The notes below the pieces were generated by a model that ran no database searches, was not told the DNA's origin, and saw only the letters and a list, made by a program, of their open reading frames with translations. From Craterostigma plantagineum (lineage: Eukaryota; Streptophyta; Magnoliopsida; Lamiales; Linderniaceae), in NCBI GenBank assembly GCA_027422505.1, contig JAPQWV010000409.1, positions 186,001 to 250,000 of the forward strand: a stretch of 64,000 bases of DNA, given 5' to 3'. The first letter of the stretch is position 1. Every line of letters starts with the position of its first letter. Below, one piece after another: positions 46,233-59,735 of this stretch. The translations under genes and the position numbers were made by a program.

Positions 46233-48716
46233 ATGGGTTCGATTTGTTCGAGAGGATCAGAGGTCAACGATTACGTAGCAGAAACAGAGATCGAACAAAT
46301 CGAGGCAACGAAGCCCCAGCATGTACATGTAATAGCTCCCTTAAACAGAGAGGAGATCGTAGTAGGAATTCCCAAGAACGAAGGCTCCTTCCACGCAAGA
46401 TCGAAGACATCCTTGGAATCAAACAACTCAAATCCCACCATCCCTACAACGATCGTCGAAGAAAACAGCAACACGATAATCATCGAAAGGCCTAAAAATG
46501 CCATATCAGAGGTACAACCATGGATTTGGGAGGCGTGGCGAGGATCGTCAGCATGCCCCATGGCTCCAAGGCTGAACAGGTCGCCGCTGGCTGGCCTTCG
46601 TGGCTCGCTTCGGTCGCAGGCGAAGCTGTCAAGGGTTGGGTCCCACGAAGCGCCGACTCTTTCCAAAAGATCAACAAAGTCAGCATTTTTTTTTCTGGCG
46701 ATTCTTACTCCATATATCATCTTCGCCGGTTATTGCCCTGCCCTTAAAAAAAGTTTCTTTCCTTTGCAGATTGGCCAAGGAACTTACAGCAGCGTTTACA
46801 TGGCCCGCGATCTAAAGACAGACAAAATTGTGGCAATGAAGAAGGTGAGGTTCGTCAACATGGACCCTGAGAGCGTGCGTTTCATGGCAAGGGAGATACT
46901 CATACTTCGAAGGTTAGACCACCTTAATGTAATGAAGCTCGAAGCCATCGTGACTTCAAGAATTTCTGGAAGCTTGTACCTTGTGTTCGAATACATGGAA
47001 CACGATCTTACGGGCCTTTTAGCATCACCAGCCGTCAAATTCACAGAATCCCAGGTAGTGCTTTGATCTTTCTTCTTCTTGAGCCATGCTATGCTATGAC
47101 CTCCATTTTTCGATTATTACCATCCCATGATTTGACTTCAGATTAAATGCTACATGCAACAATTACTGAGAGGGCTGCAGCACTGCCACGGCCGAGGCGT
47201 TCTCCATAGAGATATTAAGGGCTCGAATCTTCTGCTCGACAACAATGGGAACCTCAAAATTGGAGACTTTGGCCTGGCCACGACTTACGAGCCCGGCCAG
47301 AAGCAGCCACTGACTAGCCGCGTGGTGACTCTATGGTACAGAGCGCCCGAGCTTTTGCTGGGCGCGACTGAGTATGGAGAGGCGATCGATTTGTGGAGCG
47401 TTGGATGTATTCTCGCCGAACTGTTTGCTGGTAAACCGATCATGCCTGGTAGAACAGAGGTACTCTGTTTTTTTCTACTCTGAAGGTCTTCCTACCAGTC
47501 TGTGAAGGCAAATGATGTAATGACGAAAGTGTTTTTCTGCGGTTTTAGGTGGAGCAAATGCACAAGATATTCAAGCTATGCGGCTCGCCGTCAGATAAGT
47601 ATTGGAGGAAAACCAAAAAATTACCGCACGCCACTAGTTTCAAGTCACACGTTTACAAGCGCCGTGTGGCTGATACGTTCAGGGATTTTCCTCCGTCCGC
47701 TTTGGCCCTAATAGAGAAGCTCCTATCTATCGACCCTGAAGAAAGGGGTACTGCTTCTTCTGCACTTGAAAGCGAGGTAAAAAACCAACTGTTATTTACC
47801 ATAATATGGGCAAAAGATTCGCCTTTTAGTGCGTGTCCCCTTTGAATTGGATCTCTGTTTCATGGTTTTCCCCAGTTCTTCAGATCAAAGCCTCTGCCCT
47901 GCGACCCCTCCAGCCTGCCAAAGTATTCTCCGAGTAAGGAATTCGACGCCAAGATTCGAGAGGAAGAAGCAAGAAGGTAAGCTTGGTAGGCGCATGAATT
48001 GCAGTTTCTACAGAATATTTACGTAAGACCCCTCTGTCCTCCCAGGAGAAAAGCAGAGAGCGTCAAAGGTCGAGGCCCTGGGCAGGAAAAAGTTGACTCG
48101 AAGAAATCATCTTGCATGCCTGAGGTACAGGGAACGTCGAATAAATGCACAAGTTATAAGTACAATCCACTCGAGGATAGTGGGACGGGCTTCCCTATCG
48201 AGCCACGCCGGGGAAATTCAAAGGGCGGATTTTCTCACTCTAACTCGGTGATTCACCCCAGCACTTTAGAACATTCTTGGAATAAGCTGTCAAAGGATGG
48301 CTCGCTTCGTTCGGGCCCGTCGAGGACGCTGAGCTCATCTCAACACGGCGGCGGGCAACTGCTCAGAAGGCAGAGCTCTCAAGTGCGTCGGCCTGTAATA
48401 GATTCAGACCATCATTCCAAGGATGTTGCTGCTGCCCCAGTTTCGGCTTCTAATCATGAATCTGTGGTCTGTTCTCAGACCTAGCTTCATTTCTTTTTAT
48501 TTCACATCCACGAAACAGTGTTTTTCTCAACTTCATTGAGAAAAAAACATGCCTTGATTTCAGGGATTCGTACCGAAGAGAAATAGGATACTCTTCTCTG
48601 GGCCTCTTATGCCTCCAGGCGGGAACATGGAAGAAATGTTAAAAGAACACGAGAGGCAAATCCAAGAGGCCGTGCGCAAGGCCAGGACGAAGAAGAACTG
48701 CTACGATCAAGATTGA
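46233..48716 (+). CDS. CDK-like (CRK group) Ser/Thr protein kinase, myristoylated type, with an apparent frameshift
   Basis: Exons: 46233..46678, 46770..47054, 47142..47459, 47549..47776, 47876..47976, 48046..48466, 48564..48716. It resembles the Arabidopsis At1g54610/IBS1 group of CDC2-related kinases. MGSICSRGSEV offers Gly2 for N-myristoylation and Cys5 for palmitoylation. The conserved pre-kinase block VAAGWPSWLASVAGEAVKGW leads into IGQGTYSSVYMARD, AMKKVRF, PITAIRE-equivalent MDPESVRFMAREI, HRDIKGSNLLLD, DFGLAT and VVTLWYRAPELLLG. The Ser-rich tail ends SGPLMPPGGNMEEMLKEHE. The frame of the first 88 codons shifts by one base before the block around 46515. An A-run of five at 46494-46498 would have to be six. 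The rest is in phase with GT-AG introns. Confidence 0.87.
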
Positions 48717-49166
48717 TTTCCGTCGTAGCTGCTTACTTACGACAAAACTCTGACTAGCTTTAAGGGGTAAAAATTAAAAAACCGAGAAAACGTAATGCAA
48801 TCTGATCTATGTATATATTCAGTCTATTACTCAGCTGTTGTCTCGTCGTAGCTTTCGAGTTGCTTTCTACTTCTGATTGTACTGTTTTGTTAGCCTGACT
48901 TGCGCCACCTCAGCCGAGAATTTGCAGAGTCCTTGTATACTGCGTGGCTCTTCCACTACTTCCGACCTAATCTGTTAAATATCAAAATGCATGAAAACAT
49001 AAGCATTGAATTGCATCTCGTAAGAAGTAAAAGCCACATAGAAACCTTCAGTTTTACATGGAGGAGGAATACATAAGTACATAGATACATTATCTAGCAA
49101 CCCTCAATACTTCTTAGGGTAAATCATATATTCTATACATTTAGCGGCAGGGCTTTGATACTATAA
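48717..49166. other. Convergent 3' regions of the kinase and the UPF0301 gene
   Basis: No coding sequence recognised. Confidence 0.5.
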
Positions 49167-50636
49167 CTAGAAGTCTTGCTTGGGCTTGCGGCTCAATTCT
49201 GAGTAGTGGCCGCCCATCAGTCGCAGAATCTCTTCCCACAAACCCTCGGAGGACGAACTTTGAGAAGCTTCGAATATTAGGTTAGGGCTACAAGCAGCAA
49301 CATACCAGTAATCAGATTCGATCTCCTCCATCAACTGATCGAATAGCCAACCTGCGTATCCCATGAAGAATCTGAAATCTTGGGGCCCGAGTGCTCCCTT
49401 CTTCACCAGCGCCGAAGCTTCGTCCAGACTATTTCGAGAGCCAAAGTACACGCCGGGGATTACCTCTTCGAAGCAGGGACTAAACTTAGTGCTTTCGCCA
49501 CTTCCCATCAAGAACATGCTGGCGTCGAGGGGCCCACCAAAATGCAAAGGGCAGTCAGAGAACGTAGTGGCAAGTTCGGTGTTCGAGGGATTCATGTGTT
49601 TCATTTTCTTTTGAAGTGGACGGCTAATCACCACCCCGAATGGACCTTCCTGGGGATTCCTCGTCCCACACCTGAGTAGAAGAACTACAGTGCGCTCGAA
49701 TTCGCGGACTCCGTCGAGCTTTTCGGTGGCGACGAGGAGGCATCCGTTCTCTGGGGTAGAAATAGGGTGTGCCCACTTAAGGGGAAGGGTTGTTGTTTCC
49801 TTGGGTGTTTCGCTGAGGCCAGATTCTGCTTTTTCAGCCTGACAATATATTACATCATAAGACACACTCAAGACGAATTTTCTTGTTCATCTGTATTATG
49901 GAAAGGAGACCATTGTACATAGTACCTTTTCCTGATAGTAAAGAAGTGCCCTGAACTCCCTCCAATCCAAGGGCTTCAACGGCGACTTGTGTGCGCCCAC
50001 GTCGCCAGATTTGTTGCTCCCCGAAGAAGCGTTATTTCCTTTGAGACCATCTCCGTGATCTTTCACGTGATCGCTGTTTTCTGCAGAGACAAAGCTCGAA
50101 GGTTGAAGCAAAACGCATGGTGGTAACAAGCAATGGCAATCGTCTATCGCAAATATACTATTGAGTTTCACGAAAGTAAAACTTGCCGAGACAGAGAGGA
50201 CAGCAGCAGACAGATAAAAGATCATGATTTCAGGGATTCATTAATTCCAATAACATATCACAACACCAGGACAACATAATTCGTCAGCTATAATATTAAC
50301 CAATGAATAGGTCTCTAGCTCAGCCCACTGTGTCCCTTGAACAAGCGATAGCCTTTAAGTAACAGAGAAGGTTGCTAAGATCGAGAACTAAATTTTACCC
50401 GAGTTAGGAGACGATGAATTAGAACTCGAATTACTGGAATTCCCCTGGTTCTTTTTCCCCACAGCTTTGACTATGGCCGATCGATATCTGAGGTAACCCC
50501 ACAGAGACTCGTTCCTGGAAACCCGAATGTCCAAATTCATCGATTTGCTCCTCCAATTCAAGGAAAAGGGCCTCTCCGAAAATGAATTTCCGAGGGAGAA
50601 GCCGTTGCCTTTCGGGCGAACGCACCGCACATCCAT
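49167..50636 (-). CDS. UPF0301/AlgH (DUF179) family protein, probably chloroplast
   Basis: Three exons on the minus strand: 50399..50636, 49926..50080, 49167..49838 (354 aa). The family is conserved from bacteria (YqgE/AlgH) to plants and its biochemical role is not known. The first 80 residues are Ser/Arg/Asn-rich with few acidic residues (MDVRCVRPKGNGFSLGNSFS), consistent with a transit peptide. Middle exon: acidic/Gly linker ending PLDWREFRALLYYQEK. The AlgH domain begins at KWAHPISTPENGCLLVATEKLDG and contains VVLLLRCGTRNPQEGPFGVVISRPL, HFGGPLDASMFLM, PGVYFGS and FFMGYAGWLFDQLMEEIESDYWYVAA, all family hallmarks. The start is the ATG at 50636; the TTG-led extension above it is not supported. 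Confidence 0.9.
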
Positions 50637-51432
50637 CCTTATCACGACAAGAGCTAAATAAATGGATTCAAAATTCTTCTCCTTCAAAGCTTTCTACTTC
50701 GATCTGAAGACGAAACGAAGCGAAGGACGAGAGATGGAATATGCTGAGTGACTATTTTGATTTTGGGTGAGGTGAGATAATACGAAATCAGCCGAGTGAA
50801 GTGTTGCCCACTCCACTCCCATCCATCCGATGAAGCTGGCGGGCATAGGTTAGCACAAAACGACGATGGAAATCTTATCGTGCGCCTACTCATTTGCGGG
50901 GCCCATGATTTGATCTCTTTAATCTCGTCGTTGAATCTATTTATCTCGTTTTCGTCGAAATGTAAGGCCTTCAACAAAGTTAACCGATTTTCCGAAATTG
51001 AGAAATGTAACAAATATCAACTATATCGGGACAATAGTCCAATAATCAACATCATGGATGTGCCTAAATCTATCAAACCCAATTCAATTCTTCACTTTTG
51101 AGTCTTGATAATCAGGAAATTGAATAAAATACTTCTGAAAAACAGCCCGTTCCTTGTTTTCCACAAACGAGAATAAACAAGTGAATTACGGGGCTTGACG
51201 TAATCTCTAGTTTTAACTTATTTATTAAATCGAGTTAACGTTCGTCTAGATGATAAGTCAAAGTGTTTTTGTAAAAAAAGATAGTATTAATAATAGTATA
51301 TGTAAAAATTACAATAGCAATTATAATTGATGCCAATAACAATAAAATAAACAAACGAACGAAGAAAAGTCGAATGCACAAGCACCACCCTCCTCGAATC
51401 ACTCAATCGTCAACCATGCATGAAAACCCGAT
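50637..51432. other. Intergenic: UPF0301 promoter and OPR 3' region
   Basis: AT-rich beyond about 51000. No gene recognised; open frames here are shadows or random. Confidence 0.45.
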
Positions 51433-52935
<1,503 letters not shown>

Positions 52936-54072
52936 TCTTGAACTGTGTAATAGAAAGGTATGTTTAACTGTAAAACGAGAAAAACTGTTGCTCGATCTTT
53001 TGTTTTTTTCCTAGTACGATCGTTCAATGTATGAGTACTCCAAGGGGCGTTTGCATGGGGCTTATATAGAGGAATTGGATGAGTAGCAACGTTTGAAAAA
53101 TATATCACCCTTTTCTAATTATCTGCTTTATAATATTTAAGCGCACTTGGAAAACCACGTGCTCCCTATTTTCGTCAACAGTCAAGGTTTAGCAATTGTT
53201 TGATTTTTTCATTGTGTTCCCATTCGTAGTGAAGTTCTCTGATGGGACTTGTAAATCGTAGTGGAATGTTCTTAATTGTCATTACAACTTAAATAAATAG
53301 ATAATAATGTAATTAAATTACGCACCAAACGTGACGTTAATCTCTCTATATATTATCTCTTCCATCAGGTCAAAGCTTGTCCAAAGACTTCCACTGGCAG
53401 ATTAGCGGATAAGATACGCTCGCGCGTTTCTTTAGAATGAAATAGTGAAGTCTCAAATTGCGGTCAAAACCCGAAAAAAGGGTTACAATTTATATACATT
53501 AAATATAGTTTACACTTCTAATTTCCATCAAGAATATATGTTTCGTGGAAATTAAAAAGAAACGAAAATGCGATTGAATGCGTTTCATGGCTTTTTATTC
53601 AACAGTCAAGGCGTTATAATATCAAAATATGAGGACTTAGAATCACGATGCATGAATGACGACGGACACTCGCAGACGACTGCTGACCCATTTGGCAAAT
53701 TGAATATTTGCCTTGGAAAGCTTCGTGACAAGTTCATTTACGAAATAAAACGCAACATATTCCAAAGCCCCAGCCCAAGTCGAAATAAATAACTTTATTC
53801 CATTACCCAAAGCTATGTTGATGGTCAATCAAGAAAACCTGCTATATTTGAATGCACACGCAAGTTTACTTTGGGCAACGACTTGAAAAATATAGTAAAC
53901 ATTGGCAAATCAAGATTCTTATTCGATGGCTTAATTTCTCCCAACTGTTTTAGCATCCCAAAAAGATAATAGAATCACAAAAAGAACAACAATTAAAAAC
54001 AGGTTCTGGTCATGAACTCAGTATAGATATATTTCCTTCATAACAGAACAAGTGTTGAGATTGTTATTTTTG
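52936..54072. other. Intergenic: OPR promoter and eEF1B-gamma 3' region
   Basis: AT-rich. Small frames at 53568-53828 on both strands have no recognisable content. Confidence 0.45.
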
Positions 54073-56385
54073 TTACTTGAAGCACTTGGCATCCAACAAG
54101 GGTTCACCTTCGAAAGGCTCAGCATCTTCAATCAGCTGATTAACGCGCTCCTTCTGAGCTTCATCGTTGATGTCGACTTTAGTCCATTCGTAAAGCTCCA
54201 TGTCGTAACACTCGTCGAGCACAAACTGAGGAATTTCAGTCCCTCGGAAAAGCCACAGCCCCTTCACCTTGTAAGGAGCCTCTGAGCCGACGATGAGCAT
54301 CTTCCCAAATGCATACTTGCGAGCCAAGTCCATCCTCTGCAGAAAACCGCCGACCTTGTTTAGGGTGACAAAGGATACTGTGTTCTCATCGTTGTACTTG
54401 TATTCGCAGAACCATAGAGAGTATCCCTCGGGATCGTACATGTCCCAGAATCCTGCGATAACAACAGAGCACCGATGAAAGGTCGGGAGTATAAGATATT
54501 AATTGGACAAAATTGGCTGTATATCTTTATTCTTGACACAACGATCATGTAACTAATGTGATGTAGAATTCTCAACCTACTGGCTTTGGCTTGGCCAGAA
54601 TAATACACTTAATCTAGACAAAAAACGATTTGATCCATTGCTGGCATAATATCCTCTCCGTAGACACATAGAAAATTTGAAGAATGGGGGTTAAAGGTAA
54701 CAAGAAATGGTAGGAAATGATGAGCAAGAGCTTGCATGGGTTATCTACAAGCTGTAAAACTAACATGGATTAAGTAGTAGTATAGTAACCGCCTGTTACT
54801 TAACAGAGGAGCATAGGCATATATATTGTCTTAGAGAAAATTTCTTCTACAGAGATAGAAAGGTTAGTACCTTTGATGGCAACCTCACGGAAGTTGGTCT
54901 TGGTGTTGGAGTAAAGTCTCTTCCAATCATCTAGGATCATCTTGCTTGGAGGCAAGAGATCCAATGGATTCTTCGCCTTTGGCTTAGGCGCTTCTTCATC
55001 TGCTTCAACCTCTTTGGGCTTAGCCTCCTCCTTCTTAGGTTCATCTTTTGGCTTAGGTTTTGCAGGTTCTTTAGGCTGGGCAGGTTTCTTGGATGCAACA
55101 GGTGGAATAGATTCCGCTTGTTGAACATCGCCCCATATTTTCTTGAATTTCGGCTGATTAATCAAAGTCCAAAAGTACCTTTCGACGTGGGGGAATTCAG
55201 AGGTGAAGCTCTTAGTCAAGATTGCCTTGAAACCCAAAGCAAGGTTACATGTCATAACAATGTCAGCAAGTGTGACGCCATGCCCAACTAGGTAAGTTGT
55301 CGAGGAAAGATGGGTGTTCAAAGCTCCTAGAGCTCTCTTCAGTGAAGCAATTGCAGCCTCCTCTGCCTGAGAAAGAGGGAAAGAGAGGACGGTCTTAAAA
55401 ATCACATTTTCTAGATTCTTACAGCAACTAATGAGATCTACGACATAAAGTTCGATAATGGGACAACTATAGCATACCGGGGGAAGATACACACCACGAA
55501 CACCCACTCGTGGGTACAACCAGTTTCCAAGATGTGCGTCGATCTCATTAGTTGAGAAATCCACCCATTGCTCTATATGGGCCTGGAGTAAACAAGGGTA
55601 GGGTAAAGAAATCTACTTTCAATACATGTAACATGGAATTCAACGACTGAAATCCAACAAATTGCAATAACTTACGTATTCAATCAAGGAAGAGCCATAT
55701 AGGGTACTGTCTTGATTCAATCGAGCCACTGCAGACAAAATTCGACAAGCATGCCATTACATTGCATCACTGTTTTTAAGAAACGGATAGTAGCCAGAAA
55801 CTACATACCATAGCGTGCAATGGCATTGCTCTCAAATATTGGGCCGTCGGGAGTCTCTAGCACGGGCACCTGCAAAGAAATAAGTTAGACAGTAAACACT
55901 AGCGAATTTATGCATGGTTCCAAAATCATCGCTCAAACCTTTCCCAGGGGATTCATCTTGAGGAATTCTGGCGTCTTATTTGTTACCCCAAATTCGAAAT
56001 CCTTTGCCATATCAATCTTTACACCACTATATTCGGCAGCAATGAGTGCCTTGAACACGTTTTTGTTTGGTGCGGCATGTAAGACCTGAAAATGTAGAAA
56101 AAGACTTCATTTTGGCAATTACAAAGGTAGAAACAGAATCAGCAAGTACAAGTGACCAAAGATGTAAACCATTTTACTTACTCTAACGTCTAAATACTTA
56201 CAAGTTACAGGAGAACCTAAAGAGTGAGATACTAAGAAAGAGCTTATCGATCAAACAAGATTGTTACTTTAATGCTAATAATACTTTAAATATAACCATT
56301 AAAAGTGGCGATCTCTAGCTTTATCTTGAAGATCACTGTATCCTGGGTTAAGACCAATATAAAAAGGCGAACTTACCAGAGCCAT
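54073..56385 (-). CDS. Elongation factor 1-gamma (eEF1B gamma)
   Basis: Seven exons on the minus strand: 56377..56385, 55939..56085, 55809..55869, 55676..55728, 55478..55582, 54871..55366, 54073..54452 (416 aa, the usual plant size). The protein is the structural subunit of the eEF1B nucleotide-exchange complex for eEF1A. Exon 1 encodes only MAL; the GST-like N domain follows (VLHAAPNKNVFKALIAAEYSG, GKVPVLETPDGPIFESNAIARY), then the GST C domain (HIEQWVDFSTNEID, YLVGHGVTLADIVM). A Lys/Pro/Glu linker (about 215-265) precedes the EF1-gamma C domain (PLDLLPPSKMILDDWKRLYSN, EGYSLWFCEYKYNDENTVSF, FGKMLIVGSEAPYKVKGLWL). A very short first coding exon is normal in this family. Confidence 0.96.
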
Positions 56386-57079
56386 CGTAGCGTAAGATCG
56401 ATAGTCCACTCTCAGAATCGATGGTTACCTGGGATGCCAAGAAAAAGATTTTGATCGATAAGCAGTATGATAACAGCATCAAAATGAAAGGCCCAAGATG
56501 TATAAACTAATACAATCCCAGATCTAAACTAAAACTATTTGGAGAAGCAAAAAGCACGATAAACACACCCTTACCGATCAGCCGCAGACAGCAGACTAAA
56601 GAGTAGAGACTGTTGATATGTATAAGCTAGGAGGTTTAGGGCTAACGTGTGGTGGATAATATAGCTTTGTATTTACGGCCCATTCTTGGAATTACGTATT
56701 GCGTTGTATAACGTTCAAGGGAGTAATATTATTCCAATTTATTTTCGTAATTATAACAGATTTATTTTGCTGAGATATAATAATAACGAAAAGAAAAAAA
56801 AAAGATGCAATGTTTAATTATTACAATATGATAACTTGGTGTTAGTGAGTCTCTTGAGGTTAAACAGTTGTTCTTTCTTGTTGACAAGTTTTTATCTTTT
56901 TCGAGTTTTTGGCCTTAATTTCTACAAAGCGGCAATCGCAGGTGACAAACGATAGCTAATCAAATCAACAAGAAGAGATCAACCCACCCTGAAACCAAAT
57001 CTTACGGCCTCTTTAGAAGAGAAGCAGTGCAAGAGATAGAAAAGAGGAAAGAGTGAAGGTAAAGGGATAAGCCGATAGG
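56386..57079. promoter_or_regulatory. Divergent promoter region of eEF1B-gamma and the small membrane protein
   Basis: Near 56625-56680 it has a TTTAGGGCTAA stretch (telo-box-like AAACCCTAA relative) and GGCCCATT (site II type), both usual in translation-gene promoters. The eEF1B-gamma leader may be spliced upstream of 56385. No other gene. Confidence 0.5.
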
Positions 57080-57944
57080 ATGGAAATCAGAATTCCCAGA
57101 TCTCTGTTGATGCTCTCATACACGCTGGCTTCAATTTCCGTGCAATTTAGTCCAGGTTTGCCCAAAATGTCTTCTTTTTCTCGTTCTTGATTCGCTTTTA
57201 TTTGAAGAAATTACAAGTTTCGTCTTTATTCCTCTTCTTTTGCTGAGTATATTGGGTTAATTAAAATACGAGCTGACGATGACGAATGAGTTGTCGCGAG
57301 TTCTATCAATAGCTGATTAAGTTCCTATCGAAGAATTAGAACGAGCTTTGAAAGATTGGATCTTTTAGGCCTTTGGATCTCATTTATATTCATTTCTCTT
57401 GTGGTAACAGTTTAAAGAATGGGAAAGAATGCCGAAACCTTTATTAGCACAACTTCATAAACCCATTCTTTCTACGATGATATCTGATTTCCTGTATGCA
57501 AACCTGGGATTATGTTTGATTTCTGTGATCCTTTTGAAGCTTGAAATAGACTTTCCTTGAGCTACGTTTGAGAATGAGCCAGGTTAGATCAGAGGTTTTG
57601 ACTTCTTAAGTAAATTTCAAACATTGACATATATAGTGAAGATGTTTACCTTAGTTTCGGAAGTGAAGTAGTTCGTGGATGTTGTTGTCCTTACAGGCTT
57701 GGCAGGCAACTCAACATCATCAGATTCCCCAAAAGAAACTAAAGCTGCGAGTAGTAAGTCGTCTGGAAATCTCAGCGGGCTGGAAATCCTCTTTATAATC
57801 CTCGGGATCGTAGCTTTCTTTGCGTTTGCTGTTTTCTTGTTCAAGCTATGGCAGAGAAAGAAGAGAGAGGAGCAACACGCCCGCCTTCTAAAGCTCTTCG
57901 AAGAAGACGACGAACTCGAGGTTGAGCTTGGCCTTCGAGACTGA
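57080..57944 (+). CDS. Small single-pass membrane protein, unknown function
   Basis: Two exons: 57080..57155 and 57697..57944 (107 aa). The N-terminus MEIRIPRSLLMLSYTLASIS looks like a signal peptide or anchor. It is followed by a Ser/Asn/Lys-rich stretch (AGNSTSSDSPKETKAASSK), one strong membrane span (about 57-78, EILFIILGIVAFFAFAVFLF) and a basic-then-acidic cytosolic tail (KLWQRKKREEQHARLLKLFE, EDDELEVELGLRD). I do not recognise a named family. The layout (ectodomain of about 35 residues, charged tail) would suit a small type I membrane protein. Confidence 0.72.
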
Positions 57945-58440
57945 GATGCTCGACGCCTAGGCCGCACCTGAAACATACGCACAATTATGCAGCATTTATC
58001 TTGCAACAGTTAAAAAAAAATACCATTCATTTTTGTAAAGTAGAGATTGGGGCGTTTTGCGTTGGTTTTCTTGCTTCAAATTATTATTCAATCTTTTTTA
58101 GATCAGCTCTTTAATTCGACTACTACAACTGCTCAAGGAATACGTCTACTAGAAAACCCAGGATTTGGCCGAACATTTAAGGCATAGGATAGCAGCCATG
58201 GATGTAGATTAGGCACTAGACACAATTCTAACGAACATAGCAAGTACATGTGAATGAATGGTCGAGAAAACGGCCCACTAGCCTACTTCTACCAGTCAAC
58301 ACTTCTAACCGCATAAGTTGCATGTGTTTGCAACATATATTACCAAAAAGAAAAAGGAATCTTTTTGGCCGACACACTGCAACGTCCAAGATAGCAGGAG
58401 AATAAATTGATTGGCCAACGTTTTGTTGCAGCACAGAGAA
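57945..58440. other. Intergenic spacer before the FSH1-type gene
   Basis: No gene recognised. Contains the 3' UTR of the membrane protein and the promoter of the hydrolase. Confidence 0.45.
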
Positions 58441-59583
58441 ATGGGAAGTGAAGAAAGCAGAGAAAGAAAACTGAGGCTGCTATGCCTCCACGGATTTCGA
58501 ACGAGTGGGGAGATAATAAAGAAGCAGGTAACTGGTAAATGGCCCGAGAGCGTGCTCAAGAAATTGGACCTCGTCTTTGTGGACGCTCCTTTTCCCTGTC
58601 AGGGAAAATCAGACGTGGAGGGAATCTTTGATCCTCCTTATTACGAGTGGTTCCAATTCAACAAGGTTGTCCTGGTTCTTACTTCGTAATTTCCTTTTAG
58701 TTCTTTACTGTTCGTGATCATGTGGGCTCGTCCCTCTTTGATCTTCTGTTCAGGAATTCAATGAGTATCAGAATTTTGATGAGTGCCTTGCTTATATCGA
58801 AGACTGCATGATAAAAAATGGCCCCTTTGATGGTCTTCTTGGCTTCTCACAGGTTTTCTTTTAATAATCTCTTGCTTTTGAGCTCTCATCCTCTGTTTCT
58901 GCATATTTATTTGTGATCATAAGGTTCTCTGATATGTAGGGAGCAATATTATCAGCTGCTTTGCCTGGGTTACAAGCCAGAGTAAGTGCCGACAGATTCT
59001 TCTTTTACTTACATATCACTGCTAAGCTAAGCTGAAACTTAATCGTTGTAACATATAATCCTGAAGGGTATGGCTCTGACAAAAGTACCCAAAATAAGAG
59101 TAGTTGTAATAATAGGTGGAGCAAAGTTCAGAGACTCATCTGTAGTTGAGAGTGCATATTCTTCTCCTATTCCATGTCCATCTGTTCATTTCTTGGGTAA
59201 TGGTTAGAATTTTTTCTAATTAAGTTACGAGTATGCTAGTCCTTCCAAACTTAGATCAGGCGTTGGATATGTTGCAAAAAAACAGGGGACCAAGATTTCC
59301 TGAAGCAATATGGCACCGAGCTCCTCGATTCATTTGTAGAACCTGTGGTGATTCGACATCCGAGGGGCCACACAATACCAAGATTTGGTAAAATTGTCGA
59401 CACCCTTTTAATCTCCTTAACCGTATATCTTGGGACAAATAACCGAACAGAACTGATCCGATCTTACTATTTCATCGTCCAGATGAAATGAGCTTGGAGA
59501 CCATGCTGAGCTTTCTTGAAAGGGTTCAAGAAGAGATCAATGGATCAGAATATCAAGAAGTAGGGTTCGACAGAGCTTGCTAG
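58441..59583 (+). CDS. FSH1-family serine hydrolase (OVCA2-like esterase)
   Basis: Six exons: 58441..58665, 58754..58852, 58940..58981, 59067..59196, 59286..59387, 59483..59583 (232 aa). FSH1/OVCA2 proteins are small alpha/beta hydrolases, probable carboxylesterases. Motifs in order: LRLLCLHGFRTSGEI (oxyanion hole), VFVDAPFPCQGK, DPPYYEWFQF, nucleophile GFSQGAILSAALPGLQA (Ser in GFSQG, at the exon 2/3 junction), acid region HFLGDQDFLKQYG and the His motif HPRGHTIPRFDE. The length equals that of the family. The start is the ATG at 58441; an in-frame TTG upstream would add an unneeded leader. Confidence 0.9.
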
Positions 59584-59599
59584 AATTCCTAGAAAGCAG

Positions 59600-59682
59600 A
59601 ATTCGTTATATATATGAAATGCTGTGCAAGGAAATAGGAACTGCATAATTCGTTATATATATGAAATGTTGTGCAAGGAAAT
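59600..59682 (+). repeat. Direct repeat in the FSH1-type 3' UTR
   Basis: A 36-bp unit containing ATTCGTTATATATATGAAAT occurs at 59600-59635 and 59647-59682 with one mismatch, 47 bp apart, just after the stop codon. Confidence 0.9.
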
Positions 59683-59735
59683 TATACAACCAGCGCTTAT
59701 ATTGATTTAAGTGAGGTCATTGCTTCTCTATCATT

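Noticed and set aside
46512..46550. A short intron (GT at 46512, AG at 46550) that would avoid the kinase frameshift
   Set aside because: At 39 nt it is below the usual minimum for plant introns and would remove conserved residues before the kinase domain.
53568..53828. Overlapping small frames on both strands between the OPR and eEF1B-gamma genes
   Set aside because: No recognisable domain and AT-rich surroundings; likely random.
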